Assembly (NCBI GenBank): GCA_046153695.1
Contig: JBJXEZ010000079.1
Coordinates: 1 to 21,035 of the forward strand
Source of the DNA: M3007 sp046153695
GTDB taxonomy: Bacteria; Bacteroidota; Bacteroidia; Chitinophagales; Saprospiraceae
Length of the DNA stretch: 21,035 bases
Reading direction: 5' to 3'
Positions 7,066 through 13,932 of the stretch are shown here, one piece after another. The notes under the pieces were generated by a model. That model made no database searches. It saw only the letters and a program-made list of their open reading frames with translations, and had not been told where the DNA came from. The position numbers were made by a program, and so were the translations under genes. Positions within the stretch are counted from its first letter, which is position 1; every line of letters starts with the position of its first letter.

Positions 7066-8607
7066 ATGCAAAACGCTCAACTTGTTTACCTCAAAACCAT
7101 CGAAGGCCTGCTCATGGACAGTGAGGTGGAAAAAGCCCTTGAAGCCCTGCTTGACCTTGACCAGCAGACACAGGCCGGTATTCGGCAAGACGTTGTGCAG
7201 CAGTCCGGCAACTTTGTTTCGGCCAAAAAAGAATACCAGCGCGGCTCTATCACGTTTGAGGAATACAGCCGTTTTTCAGCCCGTACGCGCAGCGGTTTGT
7301 TGGATTTGATGAAAGAAATTCCCCGCCGGGTAGAGCGCGATGCCAAAGTCCGAAGCCTCGGCACGTTTCAATTCACGGTGCCCGACGAGGCACGGTTGGA
7401 AAAAGTCATTGGCCCACAAAACAATCTACTGCGGATCAACTGGTTGGAAAAGGCCCTGCGCGCTTCCAAGGCCGTATGCCGTGTTGTGTGCGCCGATGGT
7501 GAACTGGGTACAGGTTTCCTGACGAAGGAGGGTTATATTTTTACCAACAACCACGTCATACCCGATGCAGAAATCGCTCGCGATACCCGGATTGAATTCA
7601 ATTATGAAATGGACGCTTCGGGCAGTGTAAAAAGCCGCACAGCGTACCGGCTGGATGCCTCTGACTTTGTTACCAGCACGCCTGATTTGTTGGATTTTAG
7701 CCGTATCCGGGTCGTGGATGACCCTGCCAATCCACTTAGCCAATGGGGCTATGTGGAGTTTGACCCCAGTGCAGTGCCCACTGTGGGCGAGCCGGTCACG
7801 ATCATCCAGCACCCCAAGGGCGAAGACAAGCATATCGCCCTCAATGCCAATGACGTACTAAGTGCCTGGAATCAACACCTGTACTATACCGCCGATACCG
7901 AACCTGGCAGCAGCGGCTCGCCGGTTTTTAACAAGGACTGGAAAGTTGTGGCCATTCACCATGCAGGAAAGACAGATGCAGAAGGCGGGCTTCAGATCAA
8001 CGCCAAGGGCGATAAGCGAGGTGCCAACCGGGGTATTCTGTTCCAACAAATTTTTGATTTCATAAAAAAAGGCGCCGCAGCCCCCCAGGCATCCGGCAAA
8101 CCGCAAGCCGTTTCAGGTAAAGAGTCTATTTCGGTTCCTGGGCCCGCGCTGGAGCAACCGATGGTAGCTGCTGCGCCTGCGGGCACATCGCCCAAGTTCG
8201 TGGTCGTGTACGATGCCGCCGACACGCCCCACAGCCAAACGTTGAGCAAACATCTGTTTTTGCTAAAGGCTACGAAAAAAATCCAGTTGTACAATGTACA
8301 CGAGGCACCGGCAGGTGAGGATATATTCGCCCATGCCGAGTCGGAAGTAACCAGGGCGGACTATGTTTTGGTGCTCATCACCCAAAACCTGTTCAACGTA
8401 GAGGCCTGGTTTTTGCTGATTCTGAAAGCAATCGAGACGGGCAAACGCGTTATCCCGGTGCATATCGAAAAATTCGATATCGCCGGTTCGGGCCTCGAGC
8501 GCTTGAGGGCGTTGCCTACACAAAACCGCACGCTTTCCGACTTTCCCACTCTGGACGCTGCTTACAGCGATATCGTGGCGGAAATCAAAAAGTTGGTGCC
8601 GGGTTAA
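7066..8607 (+). CDS. EAD11 - trypsin-like serine protease - TIR-like three-domain protein (513 aa), putative conflict/immunity effector
   Basis: There are three parts. (1) Residues about 10-87 match Effector-Associated Domain 11, a small helical adaptor: KALEALLDLD, DVVQQSGNFVSAKKEYQRG, SITFEEYSRFSARTRSGLLDLM. (2) Residues about 125-335 are a trypsin-fold protease with an intact triad: H163 (FTNNHVIP), D210 (DLLDFSRIRV) and S283 (EPGSSGSPVF). (3) After a Pro/Ala-rich linker (336-375), residues 376-511 form a TIR-like flavodoxin fold: KFVVVYDAAD, TRADYVLVLITQNLF, KRVIPVHIEKFD. No Glu sits at the position usual for TIR NADases after the W; the nearest is in NVEAW. EADs are known to link effectors to sensors or STAND-type partners carrying the same domain. 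No EAD11 partner is visible here. There is no signal peptide, so it is cytosolic. The ATG at 7066 follows the previous stop by 19 bp; a farther start at 7006 would overlap the upstream gene. Confidence 0.85.
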   Translation: MQNAQLVYLKTIEGLLMDSEVEKALEALLDLDQQTQAGIRQDVVQQSGNFVSAKKEYQRGSITFEEYSRFSARTRSGLLDLMKEIPRRVERDAKVRSLGTFQFTVPDEARLEKVIGPQNNLLRINWLEKALRASKAVCRVVCADGELGTGFLTKEGYIFTNNHVIPDAEIARDTRIEFNYEMDASGSVKSRTAYRLDASDFVTSTPDLLDFSRIRVVDDPANPLSQWGYVEFDPSAVPTVGEPVTIIQHPKGEDKHIALNANDVLSAWNQHLYYTADTEPGSSGSPVFNKDWKVVAIHHAGKTDAEGGLQINAKGDKRGANRGILFQQIFDFIKKGAAAPQASGKPQAVSGKESISVPGPALEQPMVAAAPAGTSPKFVVVYDAADTPHSQTLSKHLFLLKATKKIQLYNVHEAPAGEDIFAHAESEVTRADYVLVLITQNLFNVEAWFLLILKAIETGKRVIPVHIEKFDIAGSGLERLRALPTQNRTLSDFPTLDAAYSDIVAEIKKLVPG

Positions 8608-9767
8608 TCAAAAATGTTGGCCAAATCGGCCAAACAGACCACCTTGAACCCGTCCTTCAGCGGGTAACTTTCACCCACAGGGGCGACGATGATATTGCGT
8701 TGTGTTCCCAGATCATTGGCTGCCAAGCGCATGCTTTTGGTGATCGTCGGTGCTGAGTTGTACTTGATTTCGACCAGCGTTTTCGGCAAGCCTGCTTTGA
8801 CCACCACGAGGTCTGCCTCGGTACCGTCTTGGGTTCGGTAAAAAAACAGTTCGTGTCGAGGGGGCAGCATACCAGCTACTTGTTGCACGATATATGCTTC
8901 CCACGATGCGCCAAGTACCGGATGGCCGTGTAAGGCATCGTAGTCGCCGATGGCCAGTAGTGCGTGCAGCACTCCAGTGTCTCGAAGGTAAATTTTGGGC
9001 TTTTTCACAATGCGCTTGCCGATGTTTGTAAACCAAGGCTGTAGGCTTCTGACCAAGTACGAGGCTTCGAAAAAATCGAGGTAGCGCCGTACCGTTGGAG
9101 CAGTAATGCCGAGCGAGTTGCCAAGACCCTCCAAATGGAGCAAGTTTCCGTTGGAATGGGCCAACATCGTCCACAAACGGCGCGTGAGTAGCGGGTTGGC
9201 GTTTAGTCCGAGCATAGGCAGGTCGCGTTCCAGATAAGTTTGGATAAAATTGTCGCGCCAGCGCATACTCCGCTCATCATTGGTGTCCAGCAAGCTGTCG
9301 GGGAACCCGCCTCGAATCCAGTGGGTCTGATAACCAACAATATGGTTGACCTCGTGCAACAACAGCGGCGAAAGTTCAAAGTAGGCGATACGGCCTGCCA
9401 ACGATTCCGAAGCATCGCGGACGAGCTCGGGCGAAGCCGATCCGAGGAGGATAAATCGTCCTGGCATCCGGTGGCGGTCAATCAGTCCGCGAAGCAAAGG
9501 GAACAAGTTGGGGACTCGTTGCACTTCGTCCAAGATTACGGTTTTGTCCTTCAACGGCTCCAGGTATTGCTGAGGATCATTCAATTTATTCAGGTCGGCG
9601 GTGTTCTCAAGATCGAGGTAGACAATCTCTCGAGGCCATTGTCCGGCCAAGTATTGAGCCAGAGAGGTTTTTCCGACCTGACGCGGCCCGACGATGGCAA
9701 CGGCGGGAAATTGATCAGCCAATTGGCGAATATGCGACTCCGCGCTTCGTTGAAGGTATTGGTTCAT
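8604..9767 (-). CDS. AAA_14 / DUF4143 ATPase (387 aa)
   Basis: A member of the large AAA_14-DUF4143 family of predicted ATPases, widely distributed and often found beside accessory genes, with no settled function. Walker A is GPRQVGKTS (K33, T34), and Walker B is TVILDEVQRVP (D80, E81). A sensor-like LLGSASPEL follows near residue 110. The C-terminal DUF4143 part (about 185-345) includes a winged-helix-like segment (GLGNSLGITAPTVRRYLDFFE) and a PD-(D/E)xK-like core: FYRTQDGTEADLVV then TLVEIKY, with D/E and E-x-K in nuclease-like spacing. It converges on the EAD11-trypsin-TIR gene, with the two stop codons overlapping in TTAA. Its promoter is within a symmetric promoter region shared with the following plus-strand gene. 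Start at ATG 9767 is the first Met. Confidence 0.88.
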   Translation of the reverse strand: MNQYLQRSAESHIRQLADQFPAVAIVGPRQVGKTSLAQYLAGQWPREIVYLDLENTADLNKLNDPQQYLEPLKDKTVILDEVQRVPNLFPLLRGLIDRHRMPGRFILLGSASPELVRDASESLAGRIAYFELSPLLLHEVNHIVGYQTHWIRGGFPDSLLDTNDERSMRWRDNFIQTYLERDLPMLGLNANPLLTRRLWTMLAHSNGNLLHLEGLGNSLGITAPTVRRYLDFFEASYLVRSLQPWFTNIGKRIVKKPKIYLRDTGVLHALLAIGDYDALHGHPVLGASWEAYIVQQVAGMLPPRHELFFYRTQDGTEADLVVVKAGLPKTLVEIKYNSAPTITKSMRLAANDLGTQRNIIVAPVGESYPLKDGFKVVCLADLANIFD

Positions 9768-9789
9768 TTTCTGGACGCGTTTTTCCCTG

Positions 9790-9797
9790 CAAAAGTA
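9790..9797 (-). promoter_or_regulatory. -7 box TACTTTTG for the AAA_14 gene
   Basis: Exact TAnnTTTG match on the minus strand, followed by CAGG. It is 23 bp upstream of the ATG at 9767, giving a very short leader of roughly 15 nt. Confidence 0.6.
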
Positions 9798-9803
9798 AAA
9801 TCT

Positions 9804-9811
9804 TATTTTTG
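9804..9811 (+). promoter_or_regulatory. -7 box TATTTTTG, plus strand (distal promoter of the coiled-coil gene)
   Basis: Exact TAnnTTTG match on the plus strand, facing away from the minus-strand box at 9790-9797. The nearest plus-strand gene begins at 9900, so the leader would be about 80 nt. Confidence 0.4.
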
Positions 9812-9877
9812 TTTTGCAGGTAAAAAAACGGCTCTTCCAGGCACATCAAGACAGAGGGTTTACATTTCTGGAAAATA

Positions 9878-9885
9878 TACCTTTG
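9878..9885 (+). promoter_or_regulatory. -7 box TACCTTTG, proximal promoter of the coiled-coil gene
   Basis: Exact TAnnTTTG match ending 14 bp before the ATG at 9900. A start site about 7 nt downstream would leave a leader of under 10 nt, so the mRNA would be almost leaderless. Confidence 0.5.
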
Positions 9886-9899
9886 GCAAAAAATGAATC

Positions 9900-10502
9900 A
9901 TGTTAACACTGCCAACTCCGCAATCAGAAAAGCTATATATAACGGTAACGTACCTCGCTTTGAGCGTTTTTGTCTTTTGTATTTACCAATGCAATACAAC
10001 CCCACAAGAATTCAAGGAAAAAGCGGTTCAGCTACAGACAGATGTAAAAAATTTGGAGGTCGATGTTAAATCCTCTCAAAGGAAGCTTGCGCAGGATTCA
10101 ATTCGTCTGGCGGCCTCCACAAGCCGATTTCTGCAAGTTCTTGTAAAAAAATATGTCGATGCCAAATTTGATCCTCAAACCATGAAGATACAAACAACGT
10201 CAACCCTGTTGCCAGATGAAGAAAGGTGGGCCGAACGTGAATTGGCCGAACTAAAAGATCTCAAATCCAGTGTTGAAAGAGTTGCTGATAAAGTGGTTGG
10301 TGAGCAAAAAAAATTGAATGAGCTCCAAGGGCGGGTTACCCTTCTTCAGGATGAAAATTACCGAAACCGCCTATACCGATGGTTATGGCTTTTCGGCGCA
10401 CTCATAAGCGCGGGATTTACTGTTTGGGGTTTCCGAAAATGGAATCACGATGAAGGCGCTCGGGGCAATGGGCGCAATCCACGGAAAAGGTTTAACCGGT
10501 AA
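9900..10502 (+). CDS. Small membrane protein with central coiled coil (200 aa), unrecognised
   Basis: I do not recognise a family. There is a hydrophobic segment at about residues 13-31 (YITVTYLALSVFVFCIYQC). A long, charged helical region (about 36-155) follows, with heptad-like patterns: EKAVQLQTDVKNLEVDVK and ERELAELKDLKSSVERVADK. A second membrane segment (about 161-182, RWLWLFGALISAGFTVWGF) precedes a short basic tail (GNGRNPRKRFNR). The expected topology is two membrane spans with a coiled coil between, i.e. a small scaffold or spanin-like shape; this is inference. The N-terminal segment ends in Cys and could alternatively be a poor lipoprotein signal. It looks richer in A/T than its neighbours. 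It is transcribed away from the AAA_14 gene and converges on purE with a 13-bp gap. Confidence 0.6.
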   Translation: MLTLPTPQSEKLYITVTYLALSVFVFCIYQCNTTPQEFKEKAVQLQTDVKNLEVDVKSSQRKLAQDSIRLAASTSRFLQVLVKKYVDAKFDPQTMKIQTTSTLLPDEERWAERELAELKDLKSSVERVADKVVGEQKKLNELQGRVTLLQDENYRNRLYRWLWLFGALISAGFTVWGFRKWNHDEGARGNGRNPRKRFNR

Positions 10503-10511
10503 ACGCCGGTT
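10494..10511. terminator. Short hairpin between convergent genes
   Basis: AACCGG (10494-10499) pairs with CCGGTT (10506-10511) across a 6-nt loop, overlapping the stop of the coiled-coil gene and just after the purE stop. A 6-bp GC-rich stem between convergent genes fits a bidirectional terminator, but no clear T-run follows. Confidence 0.25.
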
Positions 10512-10515
10512 GCTA

Positions 10516-11004
10516 TTAATTTCCTTCCTTTTCCATTTCTCGCGCCTTGTCCAACACAACTTGTTCCAGTCCTTTTTTATAGGCAGCCACGCGGTCAAGC
10601 AGTTCTGGGTCGTTGGTTCCAAGGATTTGCGCAGCCAGAATACCAGCGTTTCGAGCGGCGTTCAGGGCCACGGTAGCCACGGGCACGCCCTCGGGCATTT
10701 GCAGGATGGACAGGATGCTGTCCCAGCCGTCAATGGAATTGGAGGACTTGACCGGCACACCGATGACCGGTAGCGGTGTGATGGCAGCCACCATTCCGGG
10801 CAGGTGCGCTGCACCGCCCGCGCCCGCGATTACAACCCGGATGCCCCGCTCGCGTGCAGACTGTGCAAATTGAAACATCCGCTCTGGTGTGCGGTGCGCC
10901 GAAACGATGGTCATTTCGAACGGTACGCGCAGCGCAGTCAAAATGTCTGCAGCCTTTTGCATGACTGGCAGGTCGGAGTCAGAACCCATAATGATGGCAA
11001 CCAT
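10516..11004 (-). CDS. purE: N5-carboxyaminoimidazole ribonucleotide mutase PurE, class I (162 aa)
   Basis: A purine biosynthesis enzyme that converts N5-CAIR to CAIR in the cytosol. The whole class I signature is present: IMGSDSDLPVMQKAADIL (phosphate loop), the catalytic region VSAHRTPERMFQFA, GAGGAAHLPGMVAAITPLPVIGVPV, and SIDGWDSILSILQMPEGVPVATV followed by NAGILAAQIL. The length of 162 aa is normal. There is no purK beside it, unlike the common purEK arrangement. It starts 5 bp after the stop of the upstream haloperoxidase-like lipoprotein gene, so it is probably translated from a shared transcript, an unusual partner for a housekeeping purine gene. Confidence 0.96.
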   Translation of the reverse strand: MVAIIMGSDSDLPVMQKAADILTALRVPFEMTIVSAHRTPERMFQFAQSARERGIRVVIAGAGGAAHLPGMVAAITPLPVIGVPVKSSNSIDGWDSILSILQMPEGVPVATVALNAARNAGILAAQILGTNDPELLDRVAAYKKGLEQVVLDKAREMEKEGN

Positions 11005-11009
11005 ACGTT

Positions 11010-12443
11010 TTATTTTCTCCAGGGGAGTTCCAACACGCGTTGTGCTGCAAGTTCGCCCAAGAGTACACCGGCATCGCAGTCCATACGGAAGTGCACGCCA
11101 AGTGGGATGCGGGAAAAGGCGTTTTCGTAAGCCATGTCCTTGAACGAGTTCAGCGTGCGTGGGCGGCCGTTAAATTCAGTGCGGTAGAGGTGGCAGCGGT
11201 CAGAAAACGAATAGGTACCAGGGTGCTCCGAGTTGAACTCAAAAAAGGAGGACAGGATTTTGCCACCTGCGCCGCCGAACCCGGAATGCCCGGATGGATA
11301 GGCCGGGAAAGCGGGTGTGACACCTTCTGCTCCGGCTATCGGGTTGTTCAGCACCGTCGTCCAGTTAGCAGCCTCCGGGTAGTATTTTGAAACAACGCGG
11401 CGGATATAGGAAACCGGGCGTTCGAGGTTGTACACATATTTCGACTGCCAGATGCCCACTCCGGCATCATTCAGGGCCATACCCATTTTGGCGTACACCT
11501 CGGTTGTTTTTTCCAAATCAATGTTCTCTTGTTGAACTACTTGATTGGCGATGGCGATCAGCCTGGCCGGGGGCGAAAATGTAAGCCCAAGGATGTCATC
11601 GCTCCAAAATTCGGCGATCCAGCGTTGTTCGTAAGCGTCAGGGCCGTTTTCTTTGATATTTTTTACTGTGCTGTACACCTCAATGGCTTGAATAAAAAAC
11701 AAAGACTCCGGGTGCTCGCTGTACGGTATTGGCGGTTTGCAGAGTTGTTCTTCTTCGGAAAGGGCAAACGTGCGCACCTGGCCCCAAAACGGGAACATAG
11801 CGTTTGAAAAATCGGGGAAGGTCGGTGCCCAAAATCCTGGTCCCGTGGGAGCGTTGTACGGTGGTCGGGGTGTGAGAAAGGCATTGTGTGCGGCGACATC
11901 AGTGCGTTCCCACTCATAAAAGACACGGGCTACTTCTCTGCCACGGGCGACAGATCGCTCCAGTACCGCTGGAGTAGTTTCAGCGGCGTACTTGGCGTAC
12001 AGTTCTTGGCGCGTTTTTTCGATCAGTCCGAATTCATCCGGATACGCGTTTTCCATGTGGAAGAAAAAACGCTTCATCATATAGCCGTACACTTCGTTGA
12101 TGACGGCAGGCCAGTGGTATTCCACCTCTTCGTCGAATGCGGGAATGGCAAGACCGCTATACAGGCTGGCTAAACTATTGTGTTCGGGCATTGCTGGTAC
12201 GACGGCTTCGTAGGCGGCAAATCCCAAGTAGCCCAGTGCGTGCGGGGCCGGGCCGGGCCGATAGCCAGGGGCATACCGGTCAATTTGAAGGAACGCTTCG
12301 TTCCATTTCAGGAAAACTTCGTTGGAGTGCTCGCGAACTAATTTTCGGGATTGGTCTACTTGTATTTCGCGGCAAGATTGAAGGAATAAGGCACTGGCTC
12401 CCAAGAGAAGGAGCAAAACTTTTAGCAGGTTGAACGATTTCAT
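11010..12443 (-). CDS. Vanadium-dependent haloperoxidase / PAP2-fold lipoprotein (477 aa)
   Basis: A probable lipoprotein: a signal of KSFNLLKVLLLLLGASALF ends in LQSC (Cys 24). The C-terminal half carries the vanadate/phosphate pocket of the vanadium haloperoxidase-PAP2 fold: K335 and R342 in KYVYNLERPVSYIR, S384-G385-H386 in PAYPSGHSGFGG, and R445 with H451 in SRIPLGVHFRMD. These residues would either bind vanadate (halide peroxidation) or act as an acid phosphatase; sequence alone does not decide. The frame is open to a GTG at 12488; the ATGs at 12455 and 12443 are better, and 12443 gives a classical-length signal. An exact -7 box lies at 12581-12588. The gene is followed by purE at a 5-bp distance. 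Confidence 0.88.
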   Translation of the reverse strand: MKSFNLLKVLLLLLGASALFLQSCREIQVDQSRKLVREHSNEVFLKWNEAFLQIDRYAPGYRPGPAPHALGYLGFAAYEAVVPAMPEHNSLASLYSGLAIPAFDEEVEYHWPAVINEVYGYMMKRFFFHMENAYPDEFGLIEKTRQELYAKYAAETTPAVLERSVARGREVARVFYEWERTDVAAHNAFLTPRPPYNAPTGPGFWAPTFPDFSNAMFPFWGQVRTFALSEEEQLCKPPIPYSEHPESLFFIQAIEVYSTVKNIKENGPDAYEQRWIAEFWSDDILGLTFSPPARLIAIANQVVQQENIDLEKTTEVYAKMGMALNDAGVGIWQSKYVYNLERPVSYIRRVVSKYYPEAANWTTVLNNPIAGAEGVTPAFPAYPSGHSGFGGAGGKILSSFFEFNSEHPGTYSFSDRCHLYRTEFNGRPRTLNSFKDMAYENAFSRIPLGVHFRMDCDAGVLLGELAAQRVLELPWRK

Positions 12444-12547
12444 AATAAATTTCATGAAAAAATGACGAGTAAAAAAACATGCTTTCACGCCACGACAACA
12501 CCGAATTGTACTGGCTGAATCGGATTAACTGAAATTTGTCAAAAGGC

Positions 12548-12573
12548 GGGTTCCAACGTGGCACCCTTTTTTT
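12548..12573 (+). terminator. GC stem-loop followed by seven T, next to a predicted promoter
   Basis: GGGT-T-CCA (12548-12555), loop ACG, TGG-C-ACCC (12559-12566), then T7 (12567-12573). On the plus strand this has the form of an intrinsic terminator that would stop antisense transcription before the thiolase promoter region. On the minus strand it would be a stem-loop at the very 5' end of the haloperoxidase mRNA. Which strand matters is uncertain. Confidence 0.35.
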
Positions 12574-12580
12574 AACACGG

Positions 12581-12588
12581 CAAAGGTA
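12581..12588 (-). promoter_or_regulatory. -7 box TACCTTTG for the haloperoxidase-purE unit
   Basis: Exact TAnnTTTG match on the minus strand, followed by CCG. It is 138 bp upstream of the ATG at 12443, giving a leader of about 130 nt that begins with the stem-loop at 12548-12566. Confidence 0.5.
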
Positions 12589-12693
12589 GAAAAACATTTT
12601 AGTTGGTATTTTTCATTGTTTAGTGTTTTTGTATTTGAATGGTGAACTTTGCGGCGTTTTGTAGCCCTTGCTTTTTCATAAAAAAAACAAACC

Positions 12694-13905
12694 TTGAACA
12701 ACGAGGCTTTTATCATTGACGGCATACGTACGCCTATCGGAAATTTTGGCGGCAGCCTGGCCCACGTCAGAACGGATGACCTGGCTGCTCATGCGCTTAA
12801 AAAACTGCTTGCGCGCCATCCAGATGTGGATCCAGCGACCATTGAAGACGTATTTTTGGGTTGCGCTAACCAGGCAGGAGAAGACAATCGCAACGTGGCC
12901 CGCATGGCGCTACTGCTTGCCGGAATGCCATATTCTGTACCTGGCGAAACCGTCAACAGGTTGTGCGCCAGTGGTATGGCTGCCGCAATTCACGCCCAAC
13001 GGGCCATTCGAAACGGTGACGGACACCTGTACATCGCCGGTGGCGTGGAAAATATGACCCGTGGCCCATATGTGCTGAGCAAGAGTGCTAAACCTTTTGG
13101 CTCGGATTCTAAACTTTACGATTCGAGTTTTGGCTGGCGCTTTATCAACCCAGCGATGGAGGCCATGTACGGTACCGAGGCTATGGGGGAGACTGCCGAA
13201 AACCTGGCTGAACTCTACCAGATCAGTCGGGAAGACCAGGACAGGTTCGCTTGTTGGAGCCAACTAAAAGCGACTGCGGCTCGAAACGCAGGAAGGCTTG
13301 CCGAAGAGATAGCGCCCGTTGAAGTGGCTGCACGCAAAGGTGTTCTCCAATTGGTTGCAGACGACGAGTTTGTAAAACCGGAAACGACGGCCGAAGTACT
13401 GGCTCAATTACGGCCAGCCTTTCGAAAAGGGGGCACTGTGACTGCAGGAAACGCCTCTGGCTTAAACGACGGTGCAGCAGCTTTGCTTCTCGCCTCGGAA
13501 TTTGGAGTGAAAGAACACAAAATCAACCCTTTGGCGAGGATCGTTAGCTCAGCTGTCGTGGGCGTTGAGCCACGTATCATGGGTATTGGACCGGTGCAAG
13601 CATCCCGAAAGGCGATGGAAAAAGCCGGGCTTTCTCTTGCTGATCTGTCGGTTATCGAAATCAACGAGGCTTTTGCCGCACAGGTTTTGGCCTGTACCCG
13701 TCAATTGGGCATTGCTGACGACGATGAGCGGATCAATCCAAACGGTGGTTCCATTGCATTGGGGCACCCGTTGGGTATGTCCGGCGCTCGCATACTCCTG
13801 GCTGCGGCACGCGAACTTCAGCGACGGAACGGACGATTTGCCCTTTGTGCCATGTGTATCGGCGTTGGTCAAGGCTACGCAGTCATCCTGGAACGAGCAA
13901 ACTGA
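12694..13905 (+). CDS. Acetyl-CoA acyltransferase, 3-oxoadipyl-CoA thiolase (PcaF/PaaJ) type, TTG start (403 aa)
   Basis: A degradative thiolase that cleaves a 3-oxoacyl-CoA with CoA. Landmarks are IRTPIGNFGGSLA, GCANQAGEDNRNVARMALLLAG, the nucleophile C91 in NRLCASGM, EINEAFAAQ, H358 in SIALGHPLGMSGAR, and C388 in CAMCIGVGQG. The blocks GCANQAGEDNRNVARMA and GIADDDERINPNGG are especially close to PcaF/PaaJ, the last step of the beta-ketoadipate and phenylacetate routes; a general acetyl-CoA acetyltransferase is the alternative. The frame opens after a TAA at 12679-12681 and the only suitable initiator is TTG at 12694, which gives the family's usual N-terminus. A -7-like GAACTTTG (one mismatch) lies at 12644-12651. 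No other aromatic-degradation gene is near. Confidence 0.92.
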   Translation: MNNEAFIIDGIRTPIGNFGGSLAHVRTDDLAAHALKKLLARHPDVDPATIEDVFLGCANQAGEDNRNVARMALLLAGMPYSVPGETVNRLCASGMAAAIHAQRAIRNGDGHLYIAGGVENMTRGPYVLSKSAKPFGSDSKLYDSSFGWRFINPAMEAMYGTEAMGETAENLAELYQISREDQDRFACWSQLKATAARNAGRLAEEIAPVEVAARKGVLQLVADDEFVKPETTAEVLAQLRPAFRKGGTVTAGNASGLNDGAAALLLASEFGVKEHKINPLARIVSSAVVGVEPRIMGIGPVQASRKAMEKAGLSLADLSVIEINEAFAAQVLACTRQLGIADDDERINPNGGSIALGHPLGMSGARILLAAARELQRRNGRFALCAMCIGVGQGYAVILERAN

Positions 13906-13915
13906 ATTTCGACTC

Positions 13916-13930
13916 CTGTTAAAAAAACAG
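13916..13930. terminator. Weak A/T hairpin between convergent genes
   Basis: CTGTT pairs with AACAG around an A-rich loop, in the 27-bp gap between the thiolase stop and the end of the lipocalin-like gene. On the minus strand the loop is T-rich. It is only suggestive of a bidirectional terminator. Confidence 0.2.
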
Positions 13931-13932
13931 CA

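Larger units (their letters stand above)
9786..9820. repeat. Perfect 9-bp inverted repeat CCTGCAAAA...TTTTGCAGG
   Basis: The arms are CCTGCAAAA at 9786-9794 and TTTTGCAGG at 9812-9820, with a 17-nt spacer. The minus-strand -7 box (9790-9797) and a plus-strand -7 box (9804-9811) both lie within or beside it. It may be a symmetric operator for a dimeric regulator, or a by-product of two back-to-back promoters that share the TTTTGCAGG start region. Confidence 0.6.
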
